Below are positions 34,505-41,703 of a stretch of 64,000 nucleotides of DNA, piece after piece. Each line of letters opens with the position of its first letter. Position 1 is the first letter of the stretch. Under the pieces are notes generated by a model. That model searched no databases, had not been told where the DNA came from, and saw only the letters and a program-made list of their open reading frames with translations. Made by a program: the position numbers and the translations under genes. Origin of the DNA: an uncultured Collinsella sp. (GTDB taxonomy: Bacteria; Actinomycetota; Coriobacteriia; Coriobacteriales; Coriobacteriaceae); the NCBI GenBank assembly GCA_934658705.1, contig CAKUHP010000001.1, forward strand, positions 39,888-103,887, in the 5' to 3' direction.

Positions 34505-34542
34505 ACGGGCGGCTCGGACAAACATCCGGGCCGCCCGTCTTT
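34505..34542 (+). terminator. Terminator of the DUF4430 operon
   Basis: A 13-bp stem with one G-U (34505-34517 with 34526-34538), 8-nt loop, then TCTTTA. It is 22 bp beyond the stop codon. Confidence 0.7.
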
Positions 34543-34596
34543 ATGCGAATGGGAGGCAGTTTCTCGCCTCGTACGCCTTCCTCGGCAGGCTCTGCA

Positions 34597-34636
34597 AACA
34601 AAAAACCGGTTGGAACGGGAATTCCAACCGGTTATA
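34597..34636 (-). terminator. Rho-independent terminator of gtrA-like gene (minus strand)
   Basis: A perfect 12-bp stem (34604-34615 with 34622-34633). On the minus strand it is followed by a run of Ts (the plus-strand A-run at 34597-34605). It lies 30 bp after the stop of the GtrA gene. Confidence 0.85.
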
Positions 34637-34662
34637 CCTTCAAGCAAATGTCGAATTAACTG

Positions 34663-35067
34663 CTACTGCGCACCCTCGAGGAAGAAGCGGCGGCTAAAGT
34701 AGTTGTACCAGGTGACCAGGAACGTGGCGATGGCCTTCATGGCCTGGTAGCCGATGCTCAAAAACGTGACGCCCACAAACATGTACAGGTCGTTGAGACC
34801 CAGGCCAATCACCGACAGGATGGTGAAGATCGTGAACTCGCGCTTGCGGCTCATGCCTTCGCGGTGGTCGAACACGTACTTCATGCTGAGCCAGTAGTTA
34901 ACCACGACGGATGTGGTAAACGAGACCGTGGTACTCATCAAAAAGTCGAGGTGGAACAGCTCGACGAGCGCAATGAGCATGCCCCAGTCGATGCCAAAGG
35001 AGATAAGTCCCACGACAGCGAACTTGAGGAACTGCTTCGTATGAGGTTGTGCCAGTGCCTTGCGCAC
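34663..35067 (-). CDS. GtrA family membrane protein, copy 1
   Basis: A 134-residue protein with four predicted transmembrane helices, as in GtrA/DPMS3-like proteins. These are thought to help move polyprenyl-linked sugars across the membrane or to stabilise glycosyltransferases. The characteristic first helix KFAVVGLISFGIDWGML and the loop motif VVNYWLSMKYVFDHREG are clear. It is 45 percent or so similar by eye to the neighbour at 35287 (SMKYVFAHKEGMSRRREF against SMKYVFDHREGMSRKREF). No glycosyltransferase gene lies beside it. Confidence 0.88.
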   Translation of the reverse strand: MRKALAQPHTKQFLKFAVVGLISFGIDWGMLIALVELFHLDFLMSTTVSFTTSVVVNYWLSMKYVFDHREGMSRKREFTIFTILSVIGLGLNDLYMFVGVTFLSIGYQAMKAIATFLVTWYNYFSRRFFLEGAQ

Positions 35068-35215
35068 GTAATCACATCCAATGCGTTGATGAATCGAGCA
35101 GAGGATACTTTAGAGCTTTTGCAAGGGAAACGTAAGGGCTTTGCCAAGAACTATACGAACTCGCCAAATTTTCAAGAGGCAATCCGCAAACGTGCCAAAT
35201 TTGCCCGTAAACGAA

Positions 35216-35265
35216 CGGCGCCCGCGGACAACGCCACACTGAGTGCGTGTCGTCCGCGGGCGCCG
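35216..35265 (-). terminator. GC-rich hairpin between the two gtrA-like genes
   Basis: A perfect 14-bp stem (35216-35229 with 35252-35265) closes over a 22-nt loop. It lies 21 bp after the stop of GtrA copy 2 on the minus strand. It lacks a T-run, so it may slow rather than end transcription. Confidence 0.5.
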
Positions 35266-35286
35266 TAATGCCGTGAGAAAGCCGAG

Positions 35287-35682
35287 CTACTTGGTCTCGT
35301 CACCCTCCAGGAAGATCTTGCGCGTCACAAAGTTGTAGACCATGACGAGCGCGGTGGCGCAAATCTTGGCGATATTGGCCTCGAGCCCCAGGCCGGCGTT
35401 GAGTGCCAGCACGATGCCGTCGTTAAGCGCCAGGCCGATTACGGACAGCACGACAAAGATGATGAACTCGCGGCGGCGGCTCATGCCCTCCTTGTGCGCA
35501 AACACGTACTTCATGCTCGCGACGTAGTTAAAGATGAGCGAGACGATAAAGCCGCTGGTGTTGGCTATCAGAATGTTGAGGCCCAGACCGTAGTGGAGCA
35601 GATTCATGATGCCGAAGTCGATGACCGTGGCGACGACGCCGACGACGCCAAACTTCATGATCTGCGCAAGGAGCTTTTGCAT
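35287..35682 (-). CDS. GtrA family membrane protein, copy 2
   Basis: A 131-residue four-helix membrane protein and a paralogue of the gene at 34663. MKFGVVGVVATVIDFGIMN and FNYVASMKYVFAHKEG are the family segments. The C-terminus FVTRKIFLEGDE parallels YFSRRFFLEGAQ in the neighbour. ATG 35682 follows AGGCAGG; in-frame starts further up reach into the fbp region without a ribosome site. Two adjacent GtrA genes suggest duplication and perhaps use with different glycosyltransferases elsewhere. Confidence 0.88.
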   Translation of the reverse strand: MQKLLAQIMKFGVVGVVATVIDFGIMNLLHYGLGLNILIANTSGFIVSLIFNYVASMKYVFAHKEGMSRRREFIIFVVLSVIGLALNDGIVLALNAGLGLEANIAKICATALVMVYNFVTRKIFLEGDETK

Positions 35683-35760
35683 GGTACCTGCCTTTAGGTG
35701 GCGCCGGGGCGCCGTGGGGATGACAAACTCAGCAAGTTTAGCCAATCCCCGCGGGCGGAG

Positions 35761-37677
35761 CTAGGCACGCTCCTCGATAGCACCGTTTCTATATGCATCG
35801 AGCAGCTGGCGCAGGTCTTGGATCTGACTGCGGATCTTGGCCCCGGAATCGGTGTCGCTCACCATGCGGCGGCGGTCGGCCTGGTCAAAACGGTTGGTCT
35901 CGCTCTCGATGTCCACGTTGCGCGTGAGTGCCTCGGCAACCGTCGTAAAGGCCCGGTGCGACTTGAGGCGGCAGCCGCGCGAACTCGAGATGAGCGTATA
36001 GCCGGCGATGCCCGTCTTGGGATGGTAGGCGCGGCAGAAGCCGCCATCGATGACCAGCAGCTTGCCCTCGGCGCGGATGGGCTGCTCGCCCTTGGTGGTT
36101 TTAACGGGTGTGTGGCCGTTGATGATGTGACCGGTCGGCGAGCAGGCCATGGGGACGACGCCGAATTCGTGCATGATGTCGTCGCAGACCGAGGGCGACT
36201 TGGTAAGCGTAAAGTACGGGTCCATCGGCTCGGCCCAGGTGCTTTTATCGGCGATGTAGGCGCGCTCAAAGGTACGCACCAGACGCCCGCTGGCGGGTGA
36301 CTTAAAGCCGATCCACAGGTACCACATCCAGTCGAGGGCGTCGCGGTCGCCCATGCGCCAGGCACGGCGGGCGATGTGGTCGCAAAAATCGAGATAATCG
36401 CGGCCGGCGTGCCACGTGCCCAGGCAGTTCATGCTGCTAAAAGTGCCGTCCTCGTTGAGCGGCACGCAGCCATGGAACAGCAGGTTGCCGTTGGTGACCT
36501 TGTACATCGAGCCGTGGGTGTAGAGGAAATCGATATGGCGATGCAGGTGATCGGCGGTGACAAACTCGGACACGAGCTTGTCGATGATGTGCTGTTCCTG
36601 AGGCGTGAGCGTGTAGGGGTCCACCGGGTTGACGGTGGGGAAGTCGTTGGACGTGAGCGGCCACACGCTGCCGTCGGCGAGCGTGACCGTGCCGGAGTCG
36701 TGATCGATCTTGTCGAGCAGCAGGCGGTCGGTCATGTCGAACTCGGGGTGGCGCTGGATAATCTGGCCCTCGAGCTTAAAGAGCAGCACGTTGATGGCCT
36801 TGATGAGCGGGGTGATGGACTCACCGGCGGTGTAGGTGGCGTCGGCGAAGGCGACGAGCTCGCGCAGGGAGATGCCGTAATCGTTCTCGAGGATCTCGTA
36901 GTTGTCGTAGCGCAGGTTGTTGCGCAGGACCGTGGCAATGCAGGCGGGCTCGCCGGCCGCAGCGCCCATCCACAGCAGGTCGTGGTTGCCCCACTGGATG
37001 TCGAGCGAATGGTAGGTGAGCAGGCGGTCCATAATCTTGGCCGCGCCGCCGCCACGGTCGAAGATGTCGCCCACCAGGTGCAGGTGGTCGACGGCCAGGC
37101 GTTTGATAAGCGAAGCGAGCGACTCGATAAAGTCGTCGGCGCTGGCGGTCTCCAGAATGGACTCCACGATGCGCTCGTGATAGCGCACGCGATAGTTGTT
37201 CTCGTCCGGGTGCGTGTGCAGCAACTCGTCGATGATGTAGGCGTAGTCACGCGGGATGGCCTTGCGCACCTTGGAGCGCGTGTAGCGGCTCGAAAGCGAG
37301 CGGGCGACCATGATGAGCTGGTCGAGCATCGTCTTGTACCAGGTGGGGGAGTCCTCGTGCTGGCTGCGGACCAGGTCGATTTTCTCGCGCGGGTAGTAGA
37401 TGAGCGTGCACAGCTCGCCCTTTTCGTCAAAGGAGAGCGTGTCGCCAAAGATCTCGTCGACATGCTCGCGCACGACGCCCGAGCAGTTGTTGAGGATGTG
37501 CATGAAGGCTTCGTACTCGCCGTGCACGTCGCTCATAAAATGCTCGGTGCCCTTGGGCAGGTTGAGGATGGCCGAGAGATTGATGATCTCGGTAAACGCG
37601 GATTGCTCGGTGGGGAACTGTCTCGATAGCAGACGCAGATACTTGAAGTCTTGCGGATTGCGATCGAATGCGACCAT
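35761..37677 (-). CDS. fbp: Fructose-1,6-bisphosphatase, class 3
   Basis: A 638-residue metallophosphatase-type FBPase as in Bacillus subtilis YydE/Fbp, which dephosphorylates fructose-1,6-bisphosphate in gluconeogenesis. Calcineurin-like metal motifs are visible: MSDVHGEYEAF (about residue 49), VGDIFDRGGGA, WGNHDLLWMGA, and the later INGHTPVK. Length matches the class (about 640). ATG 37677 follows AAGGTG. A 10-bp inverted repeat lies 28 bp upstream and may be an operator. It is transcribed toward the GtrA genes, 78 bp away. Confidence 0.96.
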   Translation of the reverse strand: MVAFDRNPQDFKYLRLLSRQFPTEQSAFTEIINLSAILNLPKGTEHFMSDVHGEYEAFMHILNNCSGVVREHVDEIFGDTLSFDEKGELCTLIYYPREKIDLVRSQHEDSPTWYKTMLDQLIMVARSLSSRYTRSKVRKAIPRDYAYIIDELLHTHPDENNYRVRYHERIVESILETASADDFIESLASLIKRLAVDHLHLVGDIFDRGGGAAKIMDRLLTYHSLDIQWGNHDLLWMGAAAGEPACIATVLRNNLRYDNYEILENDYGISLRELVAFADATYTAGESITPLIKAINVLLFKLEGQIIQRHPEFDMTDRLLLDKIDHDSGTVTLADGSVWPLTSNDFPTVNPVDPYTLTPQEQHIIDKLVSEFVTADHLHRHIDFLYTHGSMYKVTNGNLLFHGCVPLNEDGTFSSMNCLGTWHAGRDYLDFCDHIARRAWRMGDRDALDWMWYLWIGFKSPASGRLVRTFERAYIADKSTWAEPMDPYFTLTKSPSVCDDIMHEFGVVPMACSPTGHIINGHTPVKTTKGEQPIRAEGKLLVIDGGFCRAYHPKTGIAGYTLISSSRGCRLKSHRAFTTVAEALTRNVDIESETNRFDQADRRRMVSDTDSGAKIRSQIQDLRQLLDAYRNGAIEERA

Positions 37678-37704
37678 GAAACACCTTCCGATGGGGTTGG
37701 TAAA

Positions 37705-37734
37705 ACTGATAAACAGTGTCAAGCGTTTATCAGT
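37705..37734. promoter_or_regulatory. Candidate operator upstream of fbp
   Basis: ACTGATAAAC-N10-GTTTATCAGT is a perfect 10-bp inverted repeat (37705-37714 with 37725-37734), 28 bp from the fbp start on the minus strand. Its shape suits a dimeric repressor such as a LacI/GntR-type sugar regulator; none is identified. Confidence 0.5.
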
Positions 37735-37817
37735 ATGCGCCGCTTTTGTTTCGATTTAACGCCGGCGACTGAATTGTCAGGCGAACGGTTTGGTAAATCG
37801 ATTTAGTGGAGGTAGAT

Positions 37818-37925
37818 ATGTCGGTTGAGTGGAGACGCTGGGGGTGCTTTTGCCTATATTGGCCTACGGCGGCAATGGGGATGTTTGTGATAAAGATGTT
37901 CAATACGAATGGTTTGAATTGGTAA
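37818..37925 (+). CDS. Candidate small protein (35 residues)
   Basis: A short frame beginning MSVEWRRWGCFCLYWPTAAM, with GGAGG five bases before the ATG. It is rich in Trp and aromatic residues and partly hydrophobic. It lies in the 320-bp gap between fbp and degV, 72 bp before the degV start. It could be a leader peptide or a small membrane protein. Support is the ribosome site alone. Confidence 0.3.
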   Translation: MSVEWRRWGCFCLYWPTAAMGMFVIKMFNTNGLNW

Positions 37926-37997
37926 ATAGTGGACATTTGTACCGTATGTAGGCTTGCTGTGCGATAATTTGCGCAGCAATGATTAAGGAGCCTCAAT

Positions 37998-38888
37998 ATG
38001 AGTGATTTTGTCCTGACCTGTGAATCCGCCGCCGACCGAACCCGCGAGTTCTTTGCGTCGCGCAATATCCCTGTCGTGTGTTTTCATTACGAGATCGACG
38101 ATGTTGTCTATACGGACGATCTGTATCAGTCGGTTACGCCGGACGAGTTTTTTGCCCAGATTGCTGCGGGCGCCATGCCTAAGACGTCTCAGGTGAGCGT
38201 GGGCGAGTACGAGGAGTTTTGGGAGCCGTTCGTTGCCGAGGGCAAAGACGTGCTGCACCTGACGTTGTCGTCGGGTATTTCGGGCACGTACGGTTCTGCC
38301 TGCGTTGCGGCGCAGATGCTCGCGGATCGCTATCCCCAGGGCGGCAAGGTGCGCGTCATCGATTCGTTGGCGGCGTCTTCGGGCTTTGGTCTGCTGGCGG
38401 AATATGCCGCCGACGTGCGCGATGGCGGGGCTTCACTCGACGAGACGGCTGCCTGGATCGAGGAGCACAAGCTCAACTTGCATCACTGGTTCTTCTCGAC
38501 CGATCTGTCGAGCTATCTGCGCGGTGGGCGCATCTCGGCCGCGAGCGCGATCATCGGCACGGCACTCAAAATCTGTCCGCTTATGACGGTCGACTGCGAT
38601 GGCAAGCTGTCTCCGCGCGAGAAGATTCGCACCAAGAAGCGCGCGATTTCTGAGATGGCCAAGACCATGATGGCGCATGTGCAGGATGGTGCGAACTATT
38701 CGGGCAAGTGCATCATGTCGCACTCGGCGTGCCGCGAGGATGCCGAGGCGGTGGCGACACTGATTGAGGAGCAGATTCCGCAGCTCAAGGGCAAGATCGA
38801 GATTAACGACATCGGTGCTCTGATCGGTTCGCATACCGGACCTGGTACGGTGGCGCTTTTCTTTATGGGCGAAAAGCGCGTGGATTAA
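37998..38888 (+). CDS. DegV family fatty-acid-binding protein, copy 1
   Basis: A 296-residue two-domain DegV protein (FakB-like fold) that binds a fatty acid between its domains, usually to present it to a FakA kinase. Conserved lipid-headgroup loops are TSQVSVGEY and LSSGISGTYGSA. The end has the GSHTGPGTVALFF motif typical of the family. ATG 37998 follows AAGGAG. No fakA is in the window; a second DegV paralogue is at 52963. It is monocistronic with a bidirectional terminator. Confidence 0.93.
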   Translation: MSDFVLTCESAADRTREFFASRNIPVVCFHYEIDDVVYTDDLYQSVTPDEFFAQIAAGAMPKTSQVSVGEYEEFWEPFVAEGKDVLHLTLSSGISGTYGSACVAAQMLADRYPQGGKVRVIDSLAASSGFGLLAEYAADVRDGGASLDETAAWIEEHKLNLHHWFFSTDLSSYLRGGRISAASAIIGTALKICPLMTVDCDGKLSPREKIRTKKRAISEMAKTMMAHVQDGANYSGKCIMSHSACREDAEAVATLIEEQIPQLKGKIEINDIGALIGSHTGPGTVALFFMGEKRVD

Positions 38889-38926
38889 TTTGCCCCACCA
38901 CGTTGCTGTGAAACTACTCAAGCACA

Positions 38927-38965
38927 AAAGGGCCCGCCTCACGTTTGCGTGGGGCGGGCCTTGCT
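38927..38965. terminator. Bidirectional rho-independent terminator
   Basis: A 13-bp stem with one G-U (38931-38943 with 38948-38960) has A-rich sequence on the left and T-containing sequence on the right. It lies between convergent genes. It is stronger for the minus-strand gene, where the stem is followed by CTTTTGTG. Confidence 0.8.
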
Positions 38966-38972
38966 GTTGCGG

Positions 38973-40064
38973 TTAGCGTTTCTTGCCGCGGAAGAAGAAG
39001 CCGTGCAGCGACGGCTTGAGGCCGCGGTTGGCGCGATGCTCCTCAACGCGTTCGTGGATCGAGGCGACGCGCTCGATGACCTCGTCGGGAATCGGCACGT
39101 CGGGATTCATGTTCTCAACCTGGCTGACCTCGGCGGCGGCGACCTGATCAATAATGGGCACATCGTCGCGCGAGATGACGGGCGTGGCGTCTTCCTTCAT
39201 CTTGCGGTAGCGCTGCATCATGTCGGTCTGCAGCTGCTGGGCCGAAGGCGGCGTCCAGATGATGGCGTTGGCGCCGGCCGCGATGGTCTCGCGGATGCTC
39301 TCGGGTGTCTTGCCGCCCGGTGCGATGAGCGGCAGATTGGGGTAGTGCTCGCGCAGCTCGCGCAGGACCTGCGGCGTGTTCTTGCCGGCCGCGATGTTCA
39401 GGATCTTGGCGCCGGCGCGCACCTTGGCATGAGCATCGTCATCGCAGCGCACGACCGTGGCGATGACGGGGATGTCCGCCATGTTGGTGATGTGCTCGAC
39501 CATCTCGGCGGTAGCGGGGGAGTTGACCACGCAGCCCGCCGCGCCCTGCATCTCGGAGACGGCTGCCATCTGCACGGAGCGCTTGCCGGTGGTGGTGCCG
39601 CCGCCCACGCCCACAAAGACCGGGCACTCGGCGACGGTCAGCAGCGCCTGCGTGATGGCCGGCTGCGGTGTGAAGGGGTAAACGGCAAAGACCGCGTCGG
39701 CGTTGGAGTTGCGGATGACCGCGACGTCGGTGGTATAGATGAGCGACTTGATGCGGCGACCGAAGAGCGTAAAGCCGCTGGCCTCCTCGATCTCGTCGGG
39801 CATGCGAAGGGCCGCCTTGCGCAGGCGCCCGTCGATGGGCAGCGGCTCCATGGGGAGCAGTCCGTTGGGGGTAACGGCTACCTGCGGCTCGGTGAACTCG
39901 TCAGCGAGCTCGACCTCCGAGAAGTCAACTGAGGCGACGATGTCCTCGTGAACCTCGGCGGGTACATCGATGGGGGCTTGGTCGCTTGCCGCGCTGGGCG
40001 TGTCGAAGGAGCTGGTGCCGACAAAGGCGTCGACGCGCTCGTTTAGGCCGTTGAGGCTATCCAT
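38973..40064 (-). CDS. TIM-barrel-like protein of unknown function
   Basis: A 363-residue protein. After a variable acidic N-terminus (about 1-75) comes a 200-residue region with the strand-helix rhythm of a phosphate-binding TIM barrel. Examples are PVFVGVGGGTTTGKRS, GCVVNSPATAEMVEH, IPVIATVVRCDDD, AGAKILNIAAGKNTP, LPLIAPGGKTPESIRETI and GANAIIWTPPS. It resembles NanE/KDPG-aldolase-like barrels, and the GGKTPESI loop looks like a phosphate grip, but I see no decisive catalytic set. The C-terminus is basic (FFFRGKKR). Soluble. No operon partner. Confidence 0.65.
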   Translation of the reverse strand: MDSLNGLNERVDAFVGTSSFDTPSAASDQAPIDVPAEVHEDIVASVDFSEVELADEFTEPQVAVTPNGLLPMEPLPIDGRLRKAALRMPDEIEEASGFTLFGRRIKSLIYTTDVAVIRNSNADAVFAVYPFTPQPAITQALLTVAECPVFVGVGGGTTTGKRSVQMAAVSEMQGAAGCVVNSPATAEMVEHITNMADIPVIATVVRCDDDAHAKVRAGAKILNIAAGKNTPQVLRELREHYPNLPLIAPGGKTPESIRETIAAGANAIIWTPPSAQQLQTDMMQRYRKMKEDATPVISRDDVPIIDQVAAAEVSQVENMNPDVPIPDEVIERVASIHERVEEHRANRGLKPSLHGFFFRGKKR

Positions 40065-40255
40065 GGAGGCTCGATTCTATGTGATGGTTGCCGGCTCGAT
40101 GCAGCCGGAATTGCGAATGCTAAATCATTTGACGAGTTAATTTTTCCCCGCCGCGCCATCCGTTAGACCGAAGTGCCGTCGAACGTGAAGGAGCTGTGGT
40201 GGCGGGCGTCGAGGTGCTATCTTGAATGTCCCGTTTAAAAGAGAGGTGACGCGGT

Positions 40256-40426
40256 ATGGAATTGACAGCAATGTTGGGCTCGATTGGCCTGTGTGTGGGC
40301 GCAATCGTTGCCGCCGCGGTCATCTACTTTGTGGTCACGGCCATTAAGGGCAAAAGAGCCGAGCGCAAGGAGCGCGAGGCGCTTAAGCAGCATCGTGACC
40401 AGCAGGACAGGCGCGCACGGAAATAG
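40256..40426 (+). CDS. Small single-pass membrane protein
   Basis: A 56-residue protein. One hydrophobic helix (GLCVGAIVAAAVIYFVVTAI, about 11-30) is followed by a strongly basic, charged cytoplasmic tail (KGKRAERKEREALKQ). GAGAGG lies nine bases before the ATG. It stands between the TIM-barrel gene and the convergent methyltransferase gene. Function unknown; such proteins often tune larger membrane complexes. Confidence 0.6.
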   Translation: MELTAMLGSIGLCVGAIVAAAVIYFVVTAIKGKRAERKEREALKQHRDQQDRRARK

Positions 40427-40450
40427 TTTGTTGAGCTTTGGATCCGCGCG

Positions 40451-41554
40451 CTAGCTGCGTTTTCGGATCAGGGCCATGTAGAAGCCCTCAAAGTCGCGGC
40501 TGGGTGGAATGGTGAGCGTGCCGGGCAGGCCGTTGGCGATGGCCGAGACCTGGCCCGCGGCGATGGCCTCGGTGAGGGCGTTGCGCTCAATGCGCGGCTC
40601 CTCGCCGGCTTCTTGGGCGCGGCGTGCTTCGCTTTCGCTCGGCGTGCCGTCGAGGGGGATGAGCTCGCAGTCCATGTGCTTGTCGAGGGCCTCTTGCAGG
40701 GCGTCCTCGTTTTCCTGCGGCAAGATCGAACAAGTGGAATAGACCAGCGTGCCGCCCGGTTTGAGGGCACCCATGGCGCGGTCAAGAAGAGCGCGCTGCG
40801 AGCGGGCGCACTTGCCGAGCAGCTGCTCGGTCAGGCCGCGCAGGCTTTTCTCGTTGCCGCTGATGACGGTACCCGTGCCGGTGCAGGGGGCGTCGAGCAG
40901 GATGCGGTCAAAGCGGAAGAACTCGTCGAGCTCGCGCGCGTCGATGCGCATGACAGGCACGTTTTTGGCGCCCTGACGGTGGAGGTTAGACTCGAGCTTT
41001 TCGGCGCGGGGGATGCTCATCTCGCAGGCGGTAAGGTGCGCCTGGCCCTGCGTGAGGGCGGCGATTTGCGTCGTCTTGCCGCCGGGAGCCGCGCACATGT
41101 CCAGGATATCCTCGCCGGGCTGGGCGCCCAGCACCAACGGCGGCATCATGGACGACAGACTCTGCAGGTAGATCTTGCCGTCGCGGTAGATGTCGAGATC
41201 CCACAGGTCGGAAACCTGGGCCTCGGGCAGGATGAGGGCGTCCGGGTACCAAGCGACGGGGTTGTGGGCGATGCCGGCGGCGTCGAGCGCCGCAGCGATG
41301 TCCTCGGCGGTCGCCTTGAGCGTGTTGGCGCGCAGGGTGACCGGGCGCGTGGCCGCGGCGCCAAAGCCCTCGATCATAAGCTCGGCATCGGCCGCGGCAT
41401 AGGCGCCGGCGACCGTGTCGACCATAAAGCGCGGCAGGTCGGCGGCGGAGGGTTGGGCGGCAAGCTGGTCGGAAAGCTCGGTAGCGGCAAACTGCCTGAG
41501 CTTGAGCTCGGCCTTGACCTGCTTTTTCTGCTTACGACGACGCGGCTTGGACAT
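40451..41554 (-). CDS. RsmB/NOP-family RNA m5C methyltransferase (RsmF-like)
   Basis: A 367-residue SAM-dependent RNA cytosine-5 methyltransferase. The SAM site MCAAPGGKTTQIAAL, the catalytic DAPCTGTG (Cys that releases product) and YSTCSILPQEN (nucleophilic Cys) are intact. PVTLRANTLKA is the RNA-contact region near residue 75. The N-terminus is Lys/Arg-rich. The short length (367) and the lack of an N-terminal NusB-like domain favour an RsmF/YebU-like rRNA enzyme over RsmB. The start is the ATG at the Lys-rich N-terminus, with GGAAGG in the upstream minus-strand sequence. A 39-bp palindrome separates it from the MetRS-like gene upstream. Confidence 0.9.
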   Translation of the reverse strand: MSKPRRRKQKKQVKAELKLRQFAATELSDQLAAQPSAADLPRFMVDTVAGAYAAADAELMIEGFGAAATRPVTLRANTLKATAEDIAAALDAAGIAHNPVAWYPDALILPEAQVSDLWDLDIYRDGKIYLQSLSSMMPPLVLGAQPGEDILDMCAAPGGKTTQIAALTQGQAHLTACEMSIPRAEKLESNLHRQGAKNVPVMRIDARELDEFFRFDRILLDAPCTGTGTVISGNEKSLRGLTEQLLGKCARSQRALLDRAMGALKPGGTLVYSTCSILPQENEDALQEALDKHMDCELIPLDGTPSESEARRAQEAGEEPRIERNALTEAIAAGQVSAIANGLPGTLTIPPSRDFEGFYMALIRKRS

Positions 41555-41580
41555 CCGTCTTCCCTTCCCATTCCATCAAA

Positions 41581-41689
41581 AGTAGTCAATTTGGGACGGG
41601 GCCATTTTAGCTACCCGTCTGTTTTGGCAGGCGCTGCAGCCAAATTTGGGACGGGGTAGCTAAAATAGCCCCGTCCCAAATTGACTACT
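41581..41689. repeat. 39-bp-arm palindromic element
   Basis: Arms 41581-41619 and 41650-41689 pair over about 39 bp with one G-U-type difference and one unpaired base. The loop itself contains a TTGGC/GCCAA mini-hairpin. The arms carry TAGTCAATTTGGGACGGGGC, related in style to the TAGTCATTGGGGACG repeat at 46717. It is located between co-oriented genes on the minus strand. Confidence 0.75.
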
Positions 41690-41703
41690 GCGCCATGCTG
41701 GTT

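Noticed and set aside
36376..37629. 417-codon frame antisense to fbp
   Set aside because: Fbp motifs are clear on the other strand; this frame is a compositional mirror.
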